From Poronia punctata (Eukaryota; Ascomycota; Sordariomycetes; Xylariales; Xylariaceae): 64,000 nucleotides of DNA. Each line of letters begins with the position of its first letter. Within the stretch, counting starts at the first letter, position 1. Location: positions 107,372-171,371 of the forward strand of contig MU401501.1 of the NCBI GenBank assembly GCA_022579005.1, read 5' to 3'. Position numbers and translations under genes: made by a program. Shown piece by piece: positions 11,874-24,200 of the stretch. The notes under the pieces are model-generated. The model worked only from the letters and a program-made list of their open reading frames with translations, had not been told where the DNA came from and searched no databases.

Positions 11874-12319
11874 TTTAATTAGTATAAACTAGTTTTAACT
11901 TTTAATTAGTTATATATAATAGTATATATAAAACAATTATAGTTTTAAAAATAAGTACTAGTATTGCTTTTTTATAACTTAAGTTGCTTTACTTTAAATA
12001 GATTAAAAGTTGCAAGTATATTTTTAACCCCTTTTTTTATTTACCCTTATAAATACCTATATATTCTTTATCCTTTTATTTCTTATTTCCCTATTATTAA
12101 GTACATTTTCTTATTCTTTTTTATTTCCTATTTTTTATTATTAAATACATCTTTTTACTTTATTAGTAACTATTATATTATACTTAGCTTATAACTATAA
12201 TAACCTATATTTATTACCTATTATTATAACCTTAAATCTTTGCCTTTATAGGTCTAGTAACGTTAAAAATATATTTTACTTATTTTAAGTTAATTATATT
12301 TTACTAAGTAAAATTAAGC

Positions 12320-12490
12320 TAATAGCACCAGGGATCCTAGGATTTGAGATATGAAGAATAAATTAATTAAAGAACTAGGTAGGTTTATAAATCTAGAGGT
12401 TTTATCCTAAGATCTATTTAAGGTTTTATAACCTTAGGTTACATAATAAGATCTACTAGATAGCTATATTATTAGTTTATAAACCTATTA
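12320..12490 (-). repeat. 3' LTR of the gypsy element (171 bp)
   Basis: It aligns without gaps to the LTR at 21028-21198. I count 23 differences, all C/T or G/A transitions (about 86.5% identity), the signature of RIP. It starts TAATAGCACC and ends ACCTATTA. The adjoining purine tract on the minus strand marks this as the 3' copy. Confidence 0.9.
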
Positions 12491-15400
12491 ATACTGCCCC
12501 TTTTTAAAAAAAAATAAAAACGTTCTTGTTTTTATATTGTCTTTTTTGTTATATTTAGCGTTTATAAGAGCTAAAAAGCTATTATCTATAAGAGCTATAT
12601 ATTATAATCTTTAAAATTTTGTTTAAAAGTGTACTAGTAATTTAACTTTAAAAAATTAGTTTAATCTTTGTAAGGGGTTTATTTATTGTTTTTAGTTTTC
12701 TTTTTTAAATTTTGTATAATTTTATGCTTTGTTTTAAGTATGCTTATTAGCTATTATATTTTTAAGTTTTTAGATTTAGGTTTTTAGTTTTATAATAGTT
12801 ATATTTATATTAATTATACGTTTTATAAGTTTGTTAGTACGTTTTATAACCTTGTTTAAGGCATTTTTATATTTTTAAATAAGATTATTAAAAACCTTTA
12901 CTGCTAATGCTAAAATAGGTGCATTTATTTTTTATTTAAGTACGTATTTAGCTTATAGATTAATATAGTTGTTATTATATTTTTTAAGTGCTTTAGTATT
13001 TTTAAAATTAAGCTTAGCTTTTTTGTATGCTTTATACTTTTTTTTATATAATAACGCTAAGATTTATAACAGTTTTGTAGCTGCTTTTTTTAATTTATAC
13101 TTACTAGTTATTACTATTAAGTTAATTTTTACTTTGTTTTTTATAATTGTTTTTATAACTTAAGGTTTTTTAAAAAAAATTTTTTTAGTTTTGTTAAAAA
13201 GTTTTAGTTTTTTAGTAAAGCCTTTTTATGCTTATTTTTAGTTTATTTTTCTTTTTTTTATAAAAGTTATTTAACTTAGTCCTAATAATTTCTTATTATT
13301 TATATTTATTTTTAACTTAGTAGTTAATAGCTTAGTAGTTAGCTTGTTTTAAATTATTTTTAAACTTAATATTATAAGTACTACTAAGCAATATTTAAAC
13401 TTATAATAGTTTGCTTACTATTTTTAACATTTAAAGATTATATATTGCTTAAAGTTTTTAAGTAGCTAAAGTAGGCTTATATTAGTTAGTTTTGTTTAAA
13501 TATTTTTAAGCATTATGCCTAAACTGTTTATAAAATCTTTTATAATTTTTAAAGCTTTTAATTTTTTAAAGTTAAATATTAGCTATAAAATTTAAGCGTT
13601 GTTTGCTTATTTAAGTTTATTGCTTTTAGCAAGTGCTTAGTTTAGTTTTTTAATAACTATAGTTTATAGTAAGTTATTAAATTGTTTAGCTTTTAGCTTG
13701 TAAGTTATAAAATATATTATAACTATTATTAGTTTTATATATAGTTTAAAGCTAATATTTTTAATTACTTAGATTTAATATTTAAAAAACGTTTAGTTTA
13801 TATTATATTTATTTTTATTAATTTTAAAACAATTGTTTAAGCGCATATTATATTTTTTTAATAAAGTTATAATAGTAGTTAAAGTTTTTTAAAGTATTAT
13901 TATATATACTAGATTAACTTTTGCATATGCTTAGTTATACTTTGCTTAGAGGTTTAAAGTAACTTTTATATTTATTACCTACGGAAATTAAGTATTTAAA
14001 AATATAATGCTAGATTTTTTAGTTATTGTGCTTATGTTAACTATAAAATATAATTATATTTTAAAAATAGTAGCAAAATATAGTTAAAATATAAAGCTTT
14101 AAATTAAGTATATAGTAAGCTAGTATAAAAATATTTAGTTTTATATTTTTTACTTTTTTAGCAAAGTTTATAATATACTTATATATTTTTTTATTGTAGT
14201 ATATATACTTATATATTAGTTTTAAAAATAGCTTATACTAACTTTTATTTATTTAAATTTAGTTAGTTTAGTAAGTTAAAGTTATAAAATATATATTTTT
14301 TAGTAGTGCTTTTTAATTTTTATAGCGTAAAAAAGTATATTATATTATATTTATTTACTAACTTGCTTACGTTTTATATTAAGATTTCTTTAAAGTACTA
14401 TAAATTATAAATTAGTAAGTATTTTTTTTAGTAAACTAAGTATTTTAGTATTATATAAGCTTTAGTTTTATTTATTTTACATACTATAAGCTTTTTAATT
14501 TTGTAGGATTTTTATTTAGTATTATTTTTATTTATATAAATTTGTTTTAAAACCGGTTTTTGTTTATAAAATAAATTTTGTTTTTTTAGTGCTAAGTATA
14601 AGTATGTAATAAATATAATTTTATATATTTTTTAATATTATAAAAAGTTTAGTTTATATGCAAAGTCTTTTACTTTATAAATTATAGTTAAAAGCTCGAC
14701 TTTTTATTATAACTATTTATAAAGTAGCTTTTTAAAAAAATAGTATTTTTTATAAAGTTTTAAATATACTTTGTTATTTATATTATATTTATAATATATT
14801 TTTATTTTATTATATTAAATTTTTATATTTGCTGCTATAAAGTTTATTACTATTTAAGCGTTTTTTTAGTATAAATTTTATTAAACATTGTAGTTTAATA
14901 CATTTAAAAAAATATAATTTAAAAATATAGCGTTTTTTAGCTTAAAGCTAAGCACGATCTTATTTAGTAAGCAGCTTATTATTTTTTGCTTAAAATTATT
15001 AAGTGCATATTGTAGTAAAATAATAATGTTTATTTATAAAAAGTTTAATATAGCGTAGTAATATTATATTACTATTTTTATATTTTAATTTTTTTTTTAA
15101 TTATTTATTTGTTTAAAAATAATATGTTATAAATCTTGCTAGTTTTATTATTAATTTTATAAATATTGTTTTTTAAAGTTTAAACATAAATTTAAAGTTT
15201 TTGTTTAAAATAATCTAACTAAGCATTTTTTATTTATAAAGCAACAGCATTTTTAAAAGTATAGTAGCTTATTTTAATACTATATATTTAATATTTTTAA
15301 AAATAAAAATTGTTTTTTTACTAAATTTATAAGTTATTGTTAGCAAACAATTATATATAATATAGCTTGCAATTTACTAAAATGTGCTTTATAAAAAAAC

Positions 15401-16714
15401 TATAAGCATTTTAATAATAAAGTTTATTATTATAGTATAGTAAAAAATACTAAGTATTTTAATTAGTTTTAAAGATTTAAATAGTTTAAATTTATTAGTT
15501 TTATTTTCTAAGCATTATAAGCAGTGTTAAATATATTTTTTTAGTTTGTAAGCTAAGTTTTTAATACTATATTGTTTTAAATCTTAAGCTATTTTCTTTG
15601 TACTAAAGTAATATTTCTAGTTATATATTTTGTATAGTAAGTTAAGTACGCAGTTTTTAAAAATAACTAGTTATAATAGTTATTTTTTTAAAGTGTAGTA
15701 TAGGAAACTTTTTATAGTTTTTTAAAACTTAAATCCTAAGATTAAATCTTTTAGTTATAAAGCTTATAATATTTTCTTTATTTATAAGTCTTTTTTATAT
15801 TTTTAAATTAACTTTTTTTAATATTTCTTAAATAGTTTTACGTTATAGGTAGCGTATATATATTTTAATAAAACGTTGTTAAAAATATTTTTTAAAAAGT
15901 TAAATTTCTTTTTTTTGTTTTAATAGTTTAAAATTATTAGTAGTTAAAATAATATATTAAGTACTAAGTTTACTTTGCTTAAAATATGCTAAACATTAAG
16001 CTTATACTGTTTAAAGTAAATTAAAGCTTATACTAATTTTAAATTTATTTTAATAATATTTATTATTATAAGGTTTTTTTAGTTTACTATACCTTTTATT
16101 GCTTAATAGTTTATAAAAACTATAATTAAATATTTGCAAAATTATAAGTATAGCTTAAGTTGTTTACAAAGCTATATAAAGCAAAACACTTTAAGTTTTA
16201 TTATATAGTATTTTTTTTTTAACGTTGTTAAGATTTTATTAAAATATTTAATTAATTATATATTATTAGTATTAATAAGTTCTTTATCTTAAAAATTGTT
16301 AAAATAAAACATTATTACTTTATAACCTCTTTTTATAAAAGCGTTAATTTTAAAAAAGACTTATTTGTTATAGTTTTAGTATACAAAATAATCTGCTTTA
16401 TAAAGGTCTTTTTATATAATATAAAAACTTTGTTTTTTTTTTAAGGTTAAATTAAATACTTTTTTTAACGTTTATTTTTTCTAGTTTATAAAACTTTTTT
16501 ATAAAATCTTATTATTTATTTATTTTTTTGCTAGTATTGCCGTTTTTTAGCGTTATAAAGGTTTAATTTTTTATTAAAACTATAAAATATATTTACATAG
16601 CTATATTATTATTTTAATATATGTTTTTAAGTTGCTTAAATTGTTTAGTATTTTAATTTTTTTAATAGCTTTTATTTTATATTTAATTATTAATACTTTA
16701 ATTTTATTAACTTT

Positions 16715-16950
16715 TAAGCTAAAAAGTTTAACTTTAAAATATTTGCAAAATAACTTTATAAGTAATAAAGCTAGCTTAATTTTTTAAAATAAAGTTAAGA
16801 TTTTTTTTAGGTGCTTATAGTATTTTTTAGCTATATTGCTAAAAATAACTATATTGTTTATATAAGCATAGTAGTAGTTTTTATATTATTTTAATTTTTA
16901 ATTTATAAACTGTTAGCTATAAGCTAAGTTGTTTTTAAATTTTATAAAAG
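16715..16950 (-). pseudogene. decayed Ty3/gypsy reverse transcriptase core
   Basis: On the minus strand one frame reads, in order, a KNNLAYS-x-QFIN segment, then a YAYINNIVIFSN segment (YINNIV at 16847-16864), then KKYYKHLKKNL. These match the gypsy reverse transcriptase pattern of GL-x-N-x-PA-x-x-Q-x-FIN, YIDDI(V/L)I(F/Y)S and EEH-x-x-HL. The two catalytic aspartates of the YxDD box read as Asn, which is what G-to-A change of GAT codons gives. Stops interrupt the frame where Trp or Gln codons are expected. The copy is described as found; it cannot encode an active enzyme. Confidence 0.85.
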
Positions 16951-19900
16951 CTACGCTTAAAACTTTTAGCTTTTATAGTAATATTACTACTATTTAGTTT
17001 TTATACTTTAAGTATACTAGTAATTAGTAAAAAAAAAATATTATATTAAATATAAAAATAAATTTCTTATTTTTAAAGTTTATAATTACGTTTTTTTAGT
17101 AAAGCATAAAGTATATGTTTAATATTGTTATATTATTTAAAGATTATAAATCTATAACTACTTAGCTTTTTTGTTTTTTTTTAATAATTTTTTATAATAT
17201 AAAAACAAAGTATTTAAAAAAATTTAGTTTTTTTATTTAGTATAATTTATTTTATTAGTAAAAATTATTAAATGTTTTATTAAGTATTTATTAGTTTTTA
17301 ATTTTTAGTTTATATAGTTTAGTACATTTTTATTAGTATTGCTAGCTTTATATTAAATTAACCTTAAGCTTTTTATTTTTTAGCATTAAAATAATTTTTT
17401 TATTTTTTTATATATTATGTTCTTTTAAAATATGTTTAAATTTAGTTATATATTTAAAGTCTTTTTTTAATATATATACTTTATATTTAAACAAAATATA
17501 TAAAATGTCTTTAATTTTAATTAAGCTAGTTTTAGTATTGTCTAGCATATATAAAAGTTTTAGTAGTAGGTTGCAGTTCTTCTGTACAATTAAGTTTTAT
17601 ACTTTATTTATTTTATAAATTAGTATTTTTAAAAAGTAAAGTATTTTGTTTATAAGGTTAAATACTAAACCTATATTTTTGTAAATGTTAGCTATAGTAA
17701 TTATATAAGCGTTTATTTAGTTAATTTATTTTATTTTATTTATATTAAGATTTTTAATAGTGCTAATATAAAAGTTTTAGTATAGCTTAATTATAAAATC
17801 GGTATAGTTTTTATATACTAGAGTTTATATTAATTATAGTTTTAGGATTAAGTTTATTATACCTAGTATGTCTTTTATAAATAAGTATTATTGTTTATAT
17901 TTTAAGTAGTAATTATTTAGCAAAGCAACATATTTTATAAAGATTATTATTATTATACATAAAAGTATTATTATATTTATTTATATTATAACCTTTTATT
18001 AAATAAAAAAAAATTTATAATAAATAAATATAGGTATTTTTGTGCTAGATACTAATTTTAAGTATAAGCATTAGTATAAAGTATATATAATTACTTTATA
18101 TTTATTATACTATAGTATTTTTAGTAAGATTTATAGTTTTAAGTTCTTATATAGCTATGCTATAATAAACATGCTAACTTTTAGTTTTATATTTAACTAG
18201 ATTTAAAGCAAAAATATAGCTTTTATAGCTAAAGTAATTAATTTTCTAATTTTTTTATATTTTAAAAAAATTTGTACTTGTTTTATTTAGTATTTAATGC
18301 CTAATTTGTTTAAAAATTTTTAGCTTACTATATTGTTTAATACTTTTAAGTTAGCGTATATTATAAATATATAATTTTAGTATAGAAATTATGTTTAAAG
18401 CTTTGTATATATATATTTAAAAAAAGTAGTACAAAGTTAGCATATTTTTAGCTTAGCGTTTATATATATTTTATTTTTAGATCTTGCATATTTTATAATT
18501 AAAAATGCTTTTTTTAATAATAATTATAATAGGATTAAATTGTTATTTAAAATTTCTTTAATTATTAGGCTATAATATACTATTTTAAAAGTTTTTTATA
18601 AATAGCATAAATTTTTTATTACATATTTTATATATTAATTTTATAATAAAAATAAAGTATAGCATTTTTAGCATGTTTTGCAATATTTAAAAGCAAGAAA
18701 TGTTAATTTAATTATATTTACTAGTTTAAAGTCTAGCAAATAGTTATAATTGTTTTTATTTTTTAGCTTATAAGAAGTATATATTTATTTATTTTTTTTA
18801 TTTAAAACCTTTTTTAAAAAAAAGTAGCTATTTTATTAAAGCTGTTTTTTTTAAGTTTTTTTGTTTACTTTGTTTTATGCTATATAAACTTTATTTTTAA
18901 ACTTAAGGTTTTAAGTACGTAGTTATTTTACTTACTTATTAAATTAGCGTCAAAGTTTAGTTTTTTTAAATCTAGCCTATTTTTTAAGCTAATAACGTTA
19001 ATTTTAGTTTTAGCTATTATTATAATAGTAATCTTTATATTAAAACTAGTTTTGTTTTTATACTTTATTAGTTAGCTTGCTGCGTTTTTATATGCCTTTG
19101 TTATTATAGTTAAATAGCTAGTTATTTTTATGTTTTAAATTATAGTTGTTTTTTTTTTAGTATATATTTTCGTTTTTTTTTTTAAAAGTTATGTTTTAAG
19201 TATTAGTTAATATATTATATATATAGGTTAAAGTTAAAATATAAGTAGCTTTAAGCAGTTATTAGTTAATAAACATTAATATATTATTAGCAACTATATA
19301 TTTATATATTGTAGTTTTTTTTTTTAAATAAGCAAAAAATTAATTAATAGTTATACTAGCTTTTAGTTATATAATAAGCTATTAAAAAAATAAATATATT
19401 ATATTGTAAATTTATGTTAACTATTAAATAAAAGATTTTAATTTTATTACTTTAGTATATTTAGTTATTTTTGCAGCTTAGAATCTAATAAATATGCTGT
19501 TTTTAAGCTATTAAATACTAAATATATTTTAAAGATTGCAAAGTACTATAAAAGCGTTTGCTAGCAGCATTTAAAATTGCTTATATAATTTAGTAAAGGC
19601 TTTATTATTATTTGCTAATATGCTTTTTTTTAGTTTTAAGCTATATTTTTTAAACTACTAAGCTTAAGTATTGCCTTTTAAAAGTTAAAAAAAATCTTAA
19701 TAAATAATTGCTGCTTATACTAAGTTTTTAAAGTATTTTTTAATACTGTTTTTAAACAATAAAACGTTTTGCTAGTAAGTATTTAAGCTTACTATTACAT
19801 AATTTTTTTATTTAAAAAATGTTTTTAGGTTAAAATTAAAAAATTTTATTTATTAAAGTTTTTATTTATAAAAGAAACCTTAATTATTTTAAATTTAATT

Positions 19901-21027
19901 TATTTAGTTTTTTTATAAAAAGTAAAAGGTTTTTGCTATAAAAGTTAATATTTATTTTATATGTTTGCTATTGCTTATTAGTAAAGTATTGTTTGCTATT
20001 GTTAACATTTTTAAAGTGTTTATAAACTTTAAAGTATTTATAAGCTTTAAAGTGTTTATAAGTTTTAAAATATTTAGTATTTTAACTAGTTTGTATAGTA
20101 GTAATTAAAATCTTAATGCTAAAAATAAAAAATTGTAAATATGTTATCTTATAAGTATTTTTATAAAAAACACTTTTTTTTCTTTTAATTTTCTTATAGT
20201 TTTAAGTGCTAAAAATAAATAAAAGCTTAAAAGTTTTAGTTTTTTAAATCTATTATCCTCTAAGCTTAAATTATGCTTATAAGCTAAATCTTTAAAAGTT
20301 GCATTCTTTTTATAAGTTTGTTTTTAGTTAAGTTTTAAGTTTATTAGCTTTTATTAAAAAGATTTATAAAAAGTTTAGTTTAAGTCTAAGTCTTTTAAAT
20401 TTAAGCTTATATTTAAAAAAGCTTATAGTTTTAAGTATAAAAACTATTTATACTAGCTTTTTAGTGCTATAAAAAAAGCTTGTTTTTTTTTTACTTATAT
20501 TAAAAAAAAATCTATTTTTAAGTTTATAGCTTTTATTATATAATTAAGAGCAAGTTTTTAAGCTTTTTTTATATTTACTAGTAATAGTATAAAAAAGTAA
20601 AAGTAGCTAGTATTTTTAAACTATAAAAAGTATTAAATAAGTAGTTTTTGCTATTTTTTTTGTTTATTTTTTAATAACATAAGTAATTTTAAAAAAAAAG
20701 GCTACGTATTTTTTAAGTAGTTTTTTTTTTAGTTTTTAAAGGTTTCTTTTGTTAGTTTGCAAAAGTTGTTTTTATTATAACGTTATATGCGTTATAAACT
20801 TAAAAATAAGATTTTAAAAAGTAGTAATTTTTTAAAAGGGTATAGGTAAAGTTTTAAATAATAAAGATTTATAATAATCCTAAAGGGAAATAGTAGTAAT
20901 AAACAATTTTGTTTAGTATTGTCTAGATTTAAAATTTTTTAAGTTTATATATTATAAAAATCCTGTCCTTTGTACAATAATATATAGTTATAGTGCAGCT
21001 AATTAAGCAAACTTGCTAGCTACTATT

Positions 21028-21198
21028 TAATAGCACTAAAGATCTTAAGATTTAAAATATAAAAAATAAATTAATTAAAAAACTAAGTAAGTCTATAAAT
21101 CTAAAGGTTTTATTTTAAGATCTATTTAAGGTTTTGTAACTTTAGGTTACGTAATAAGATCTACCGGATAGCTATGTTATTAGTTTATAGACCTATTA
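21028..21198 (-). repeat. 5' LTR of the gypsy element (171 bp)
   Basis: Direct repeat of 12320-12490, same length, differing only by transitions. It begins TAATAGCACT, ends ACCTATTA and is followed by the target duplication TAAGC. On the minus-strand reading it lies upstream of the coding region. The primer-binding site next to it is too mutated to assign to a tRNA. Confidence 0.9.
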
Positions 21199-21203
21199 TA
21201 AGC

Positions 21204-24200
21204 AAATTTACTTGCTATAATATAAGCAGCTAACATTACTAAACATTTAATTACTAATTTCTAGGTTATAAATAATATAAGTTCTAATTAACTTAAATAA
21301 TGCTAATACTATTAATATTAACTATATATATTTACTAAAAACAAATAGCAATAATGCTAATAATAATACTATTAAGTTACTTAGCTATAACTTTAAAATT
21401 AAAAATAAAGTTATAATTATAAATATAGTTAATAAGTATTATAATAATAAAAATATAATAATTATTAAAGTTATTTAAAACAAAAATATAATTAATATAG
21501 CTAAAGTAATAGTTATTGTTGCAAATATACTTAATAAAGTTGCTAATACTAAATATAAACCTATTATTTATAGCTTTAAAAGCGCATTGCCTACTATTAT
21601 TAACATTTTTTTACAAACTTTATTTTATAGTATAATTGTAGTTAAAAGGCTAAGCAAAATATATAAATTAAAAAATAGCTAAAATAGTATAAGTAAAAAA
21701 ACTAAAAAACAAAAGTAAAATAATAATTAAAACTTACTTGTTTATAAAAAAAAATTATAAAACTATTAAATAACCTTATTTTAAAATATAATAAAATATA
21801 GCTAAAGTTTATTATAGTCTTTTTTATAAGCTAATTATAATATATAATAAAACTATAGCTTTATATTAGTATTAGCACAAACTAGTAAATAAGTAACACT
21901 ATTAGCTAAATAAAATAAAAACTTTTTAACTAGCTAAAAAAATATAATTAATAGCACTTAAGTTAATATAAAACACATTAGCTAACTAGTTAATATTTAG
22001 TTTAAAGTTATTATTTTTAAATAAGTTAATTAAGTTATTATAGTTAGCTTATAAAAAAACCTTATTAAAAAAGCTTAAGCATTATTAGTATAAAAAAAGC
22101 ATCTTTTAAGTTAAATTAAAATTATTATATAAAAACGCATTATGCAAAACTAAGTATATAGTTTTTTAAAAGTTTATTTTTATTAGCAATACTTTTTTTA
22201 TATTAAAATAATTAGTTTTATATACTTATATTTTAAAATATTTAAAGGTATAAATAATGTTAGCTTATATAAAAATTGCTATATTTAATTATAAAAAAGT
22301 AAAAAAAAAAAAAAACAAGTAAAAACAAAAAAAAGTATATAAAGCGCTAAAATAAAAACTTTATATATATAGTAATTATATAAAAATATAAACCTAAGCT
22401 AATTAAATAATAGCCCCTTGCTTTTTAATACTTATATAAAGTTAAATATAATTATTTTTTATATAATAATATAATTAATATGTTTTAAACTTATAAAAAC
22501 CTTTTAAAATAGTAAAATATTTTTAAAATAAGCTAAAATAGCACTAAAAATATAATAACTTACTAATATAAATTCTTTCTAGTTAGCATATTATAATTTA
22601 CTAGTAGTATATACTTTTTTATAATAGCTAAATAATATATTTTAACATAAATATTAAGCTGTAGCATATTATTTAAATACTATAATAAACATACTAAATT
22701 ACTACTTTTAAAATTATTAACAAGTTTGTTCTTAGCTATTGCTAAGCTTAAAAAGCTTGCTACTAAGCTAGCAAATAAGTTAGCAATAAATCTAATAACT
22801 AACTTTGCTATAAGTCCTAGCGCTAAGTTCTTAACGCTTATAGCAGCATATATATAAAGCTAATTAAACATATATTAAGCCCTATAAATAATTAAATATA
22901 TATTATTATAGTTAGCTTTAAGCACTTTTTTTTTTATTAAAACAATGTTGCTTTTAATAATAATAGCATAAGTTTTAATAATTAAATTAATAAAATTTTA
23001 ACCTATTTTTTAAGCTATATATTAAAAAAACTTAAGCTTAATATAACGCTTTTTAAGCTAATATTTAAAAAATATAAAAACAACTATAAACTACTTAGCA
23101 TAATTAAATATCTTATAGCTTATAAAATAGTAAATAAAAAATTAAAAACGTAACTAATTAAAAAAAAACTTTTAAACCTAAATCTTTAAAACGTACTTAA
23201 TATAAACTGCTTTTATTAAAATACTATTTTATAATAAAAAATATATAAAGTTAAATATACTATTATACTTTAAGTAAGCTATATTAAAAAAACAACTTAT
23301 AATAAAATCTAACGCTAAAAATATATTAACTAATAAAAGCTTAAAGTTTGCTATACCCTATTACTTACTATACCTAGTAATAGTAAATATAATCTTTAGT
23401 TAATTTTTTATTATCTTTTATATCTTAACAATTTACATATAAAAGCAATTTTAAGTAATAATATTAAACTTTAAAAAGCTATTAAAATTGCTAGCTTTTT
23501 AACTAAAGCACGCATAGTATACATAGTAAAAATAATAAGCTTTTAAACCCTTTAGTTTAAAGTTTTTTACTTACTAAAGCATATTTTTAATATAACATAT
23601 AAAAAAAATATATACCTAGACCTCTTTATTATTAATTTTCTAAACTATACCCTTATTAAAATATGCTATAATACGCAGCGCTATAATAATATTACTAAAG
23701 TTTAAAATATATAGCTTTAAAATAAAAAAAAAATACTACTAAAACAAGCACGTTTTATTTTAGTTATAGCTGCTAAAGTAAAATAAAAGCTTATTAACAT
23801 ATAATATAAATTGCTAAAAATACTAAAGCTATTAATAAAAGTTAATATTAAAAAAAACTTAACTAGTATAGCATCTAAGCAAACATTATTTTACTTATCT
23901 TTATATAGTTTATAGCTATAATAATTTAATTTTAACTTAGCTTAAATAAAGTAAGTATAATATAAAAAAACAAGCTTGCTGCTAACAAAAAAGCGTTAAG
24001 CTATATACTACTTCTTTTTAGTTTGCTTATATAACTAAGTAACAATATAATATTTTAAGTATAGCTTAAGTTACTTTAATTTTAAGCTAAAATAATAGCA
24101 AAGTACTTGCTATATTAAGTTATTTTAAGTCTTACTAAAATAGTTATTAATATATATATAAAAGTAAGCATATATACTTTTTTTTAAAATATAAGTAATA

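Larger units (their letters stand above)
12320..21198 (-). mobile_element. nested Ty3/gypsy LTR retrotransposon, RIP-degraded
   Basis: An 8,879 bp element bounded by two direct 171 bp LTRs and flanked by the 5 bp duplication TAAGC (12315-12319 and 21199-21203). LTR ends read TAATAG...CTATTA, as expected if original TG...CA ends lost G and C to RIP. The coding strand is minus: a purine tract (AAAAAGGGGCAG on the minus strand, 12493-12505) abuts the 12320-12490 LTR, making that the 3' LTR. Near the middle of the minus strand a decayed gypsy reverse transcriptase is readable. The plus strand here is T/G-biased and riddled with stops in all frames. Its insertion inside the outer element dates it as the younger of the two. 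Confidence 0.88.

Noticed and set aside
11964..12194. 76-residue Phe/Tyr/Ile-rich open frame resembling a membrane protein
   Set aside because: Composition artefact of T-rich DNA in the transposon; no conserved motif.
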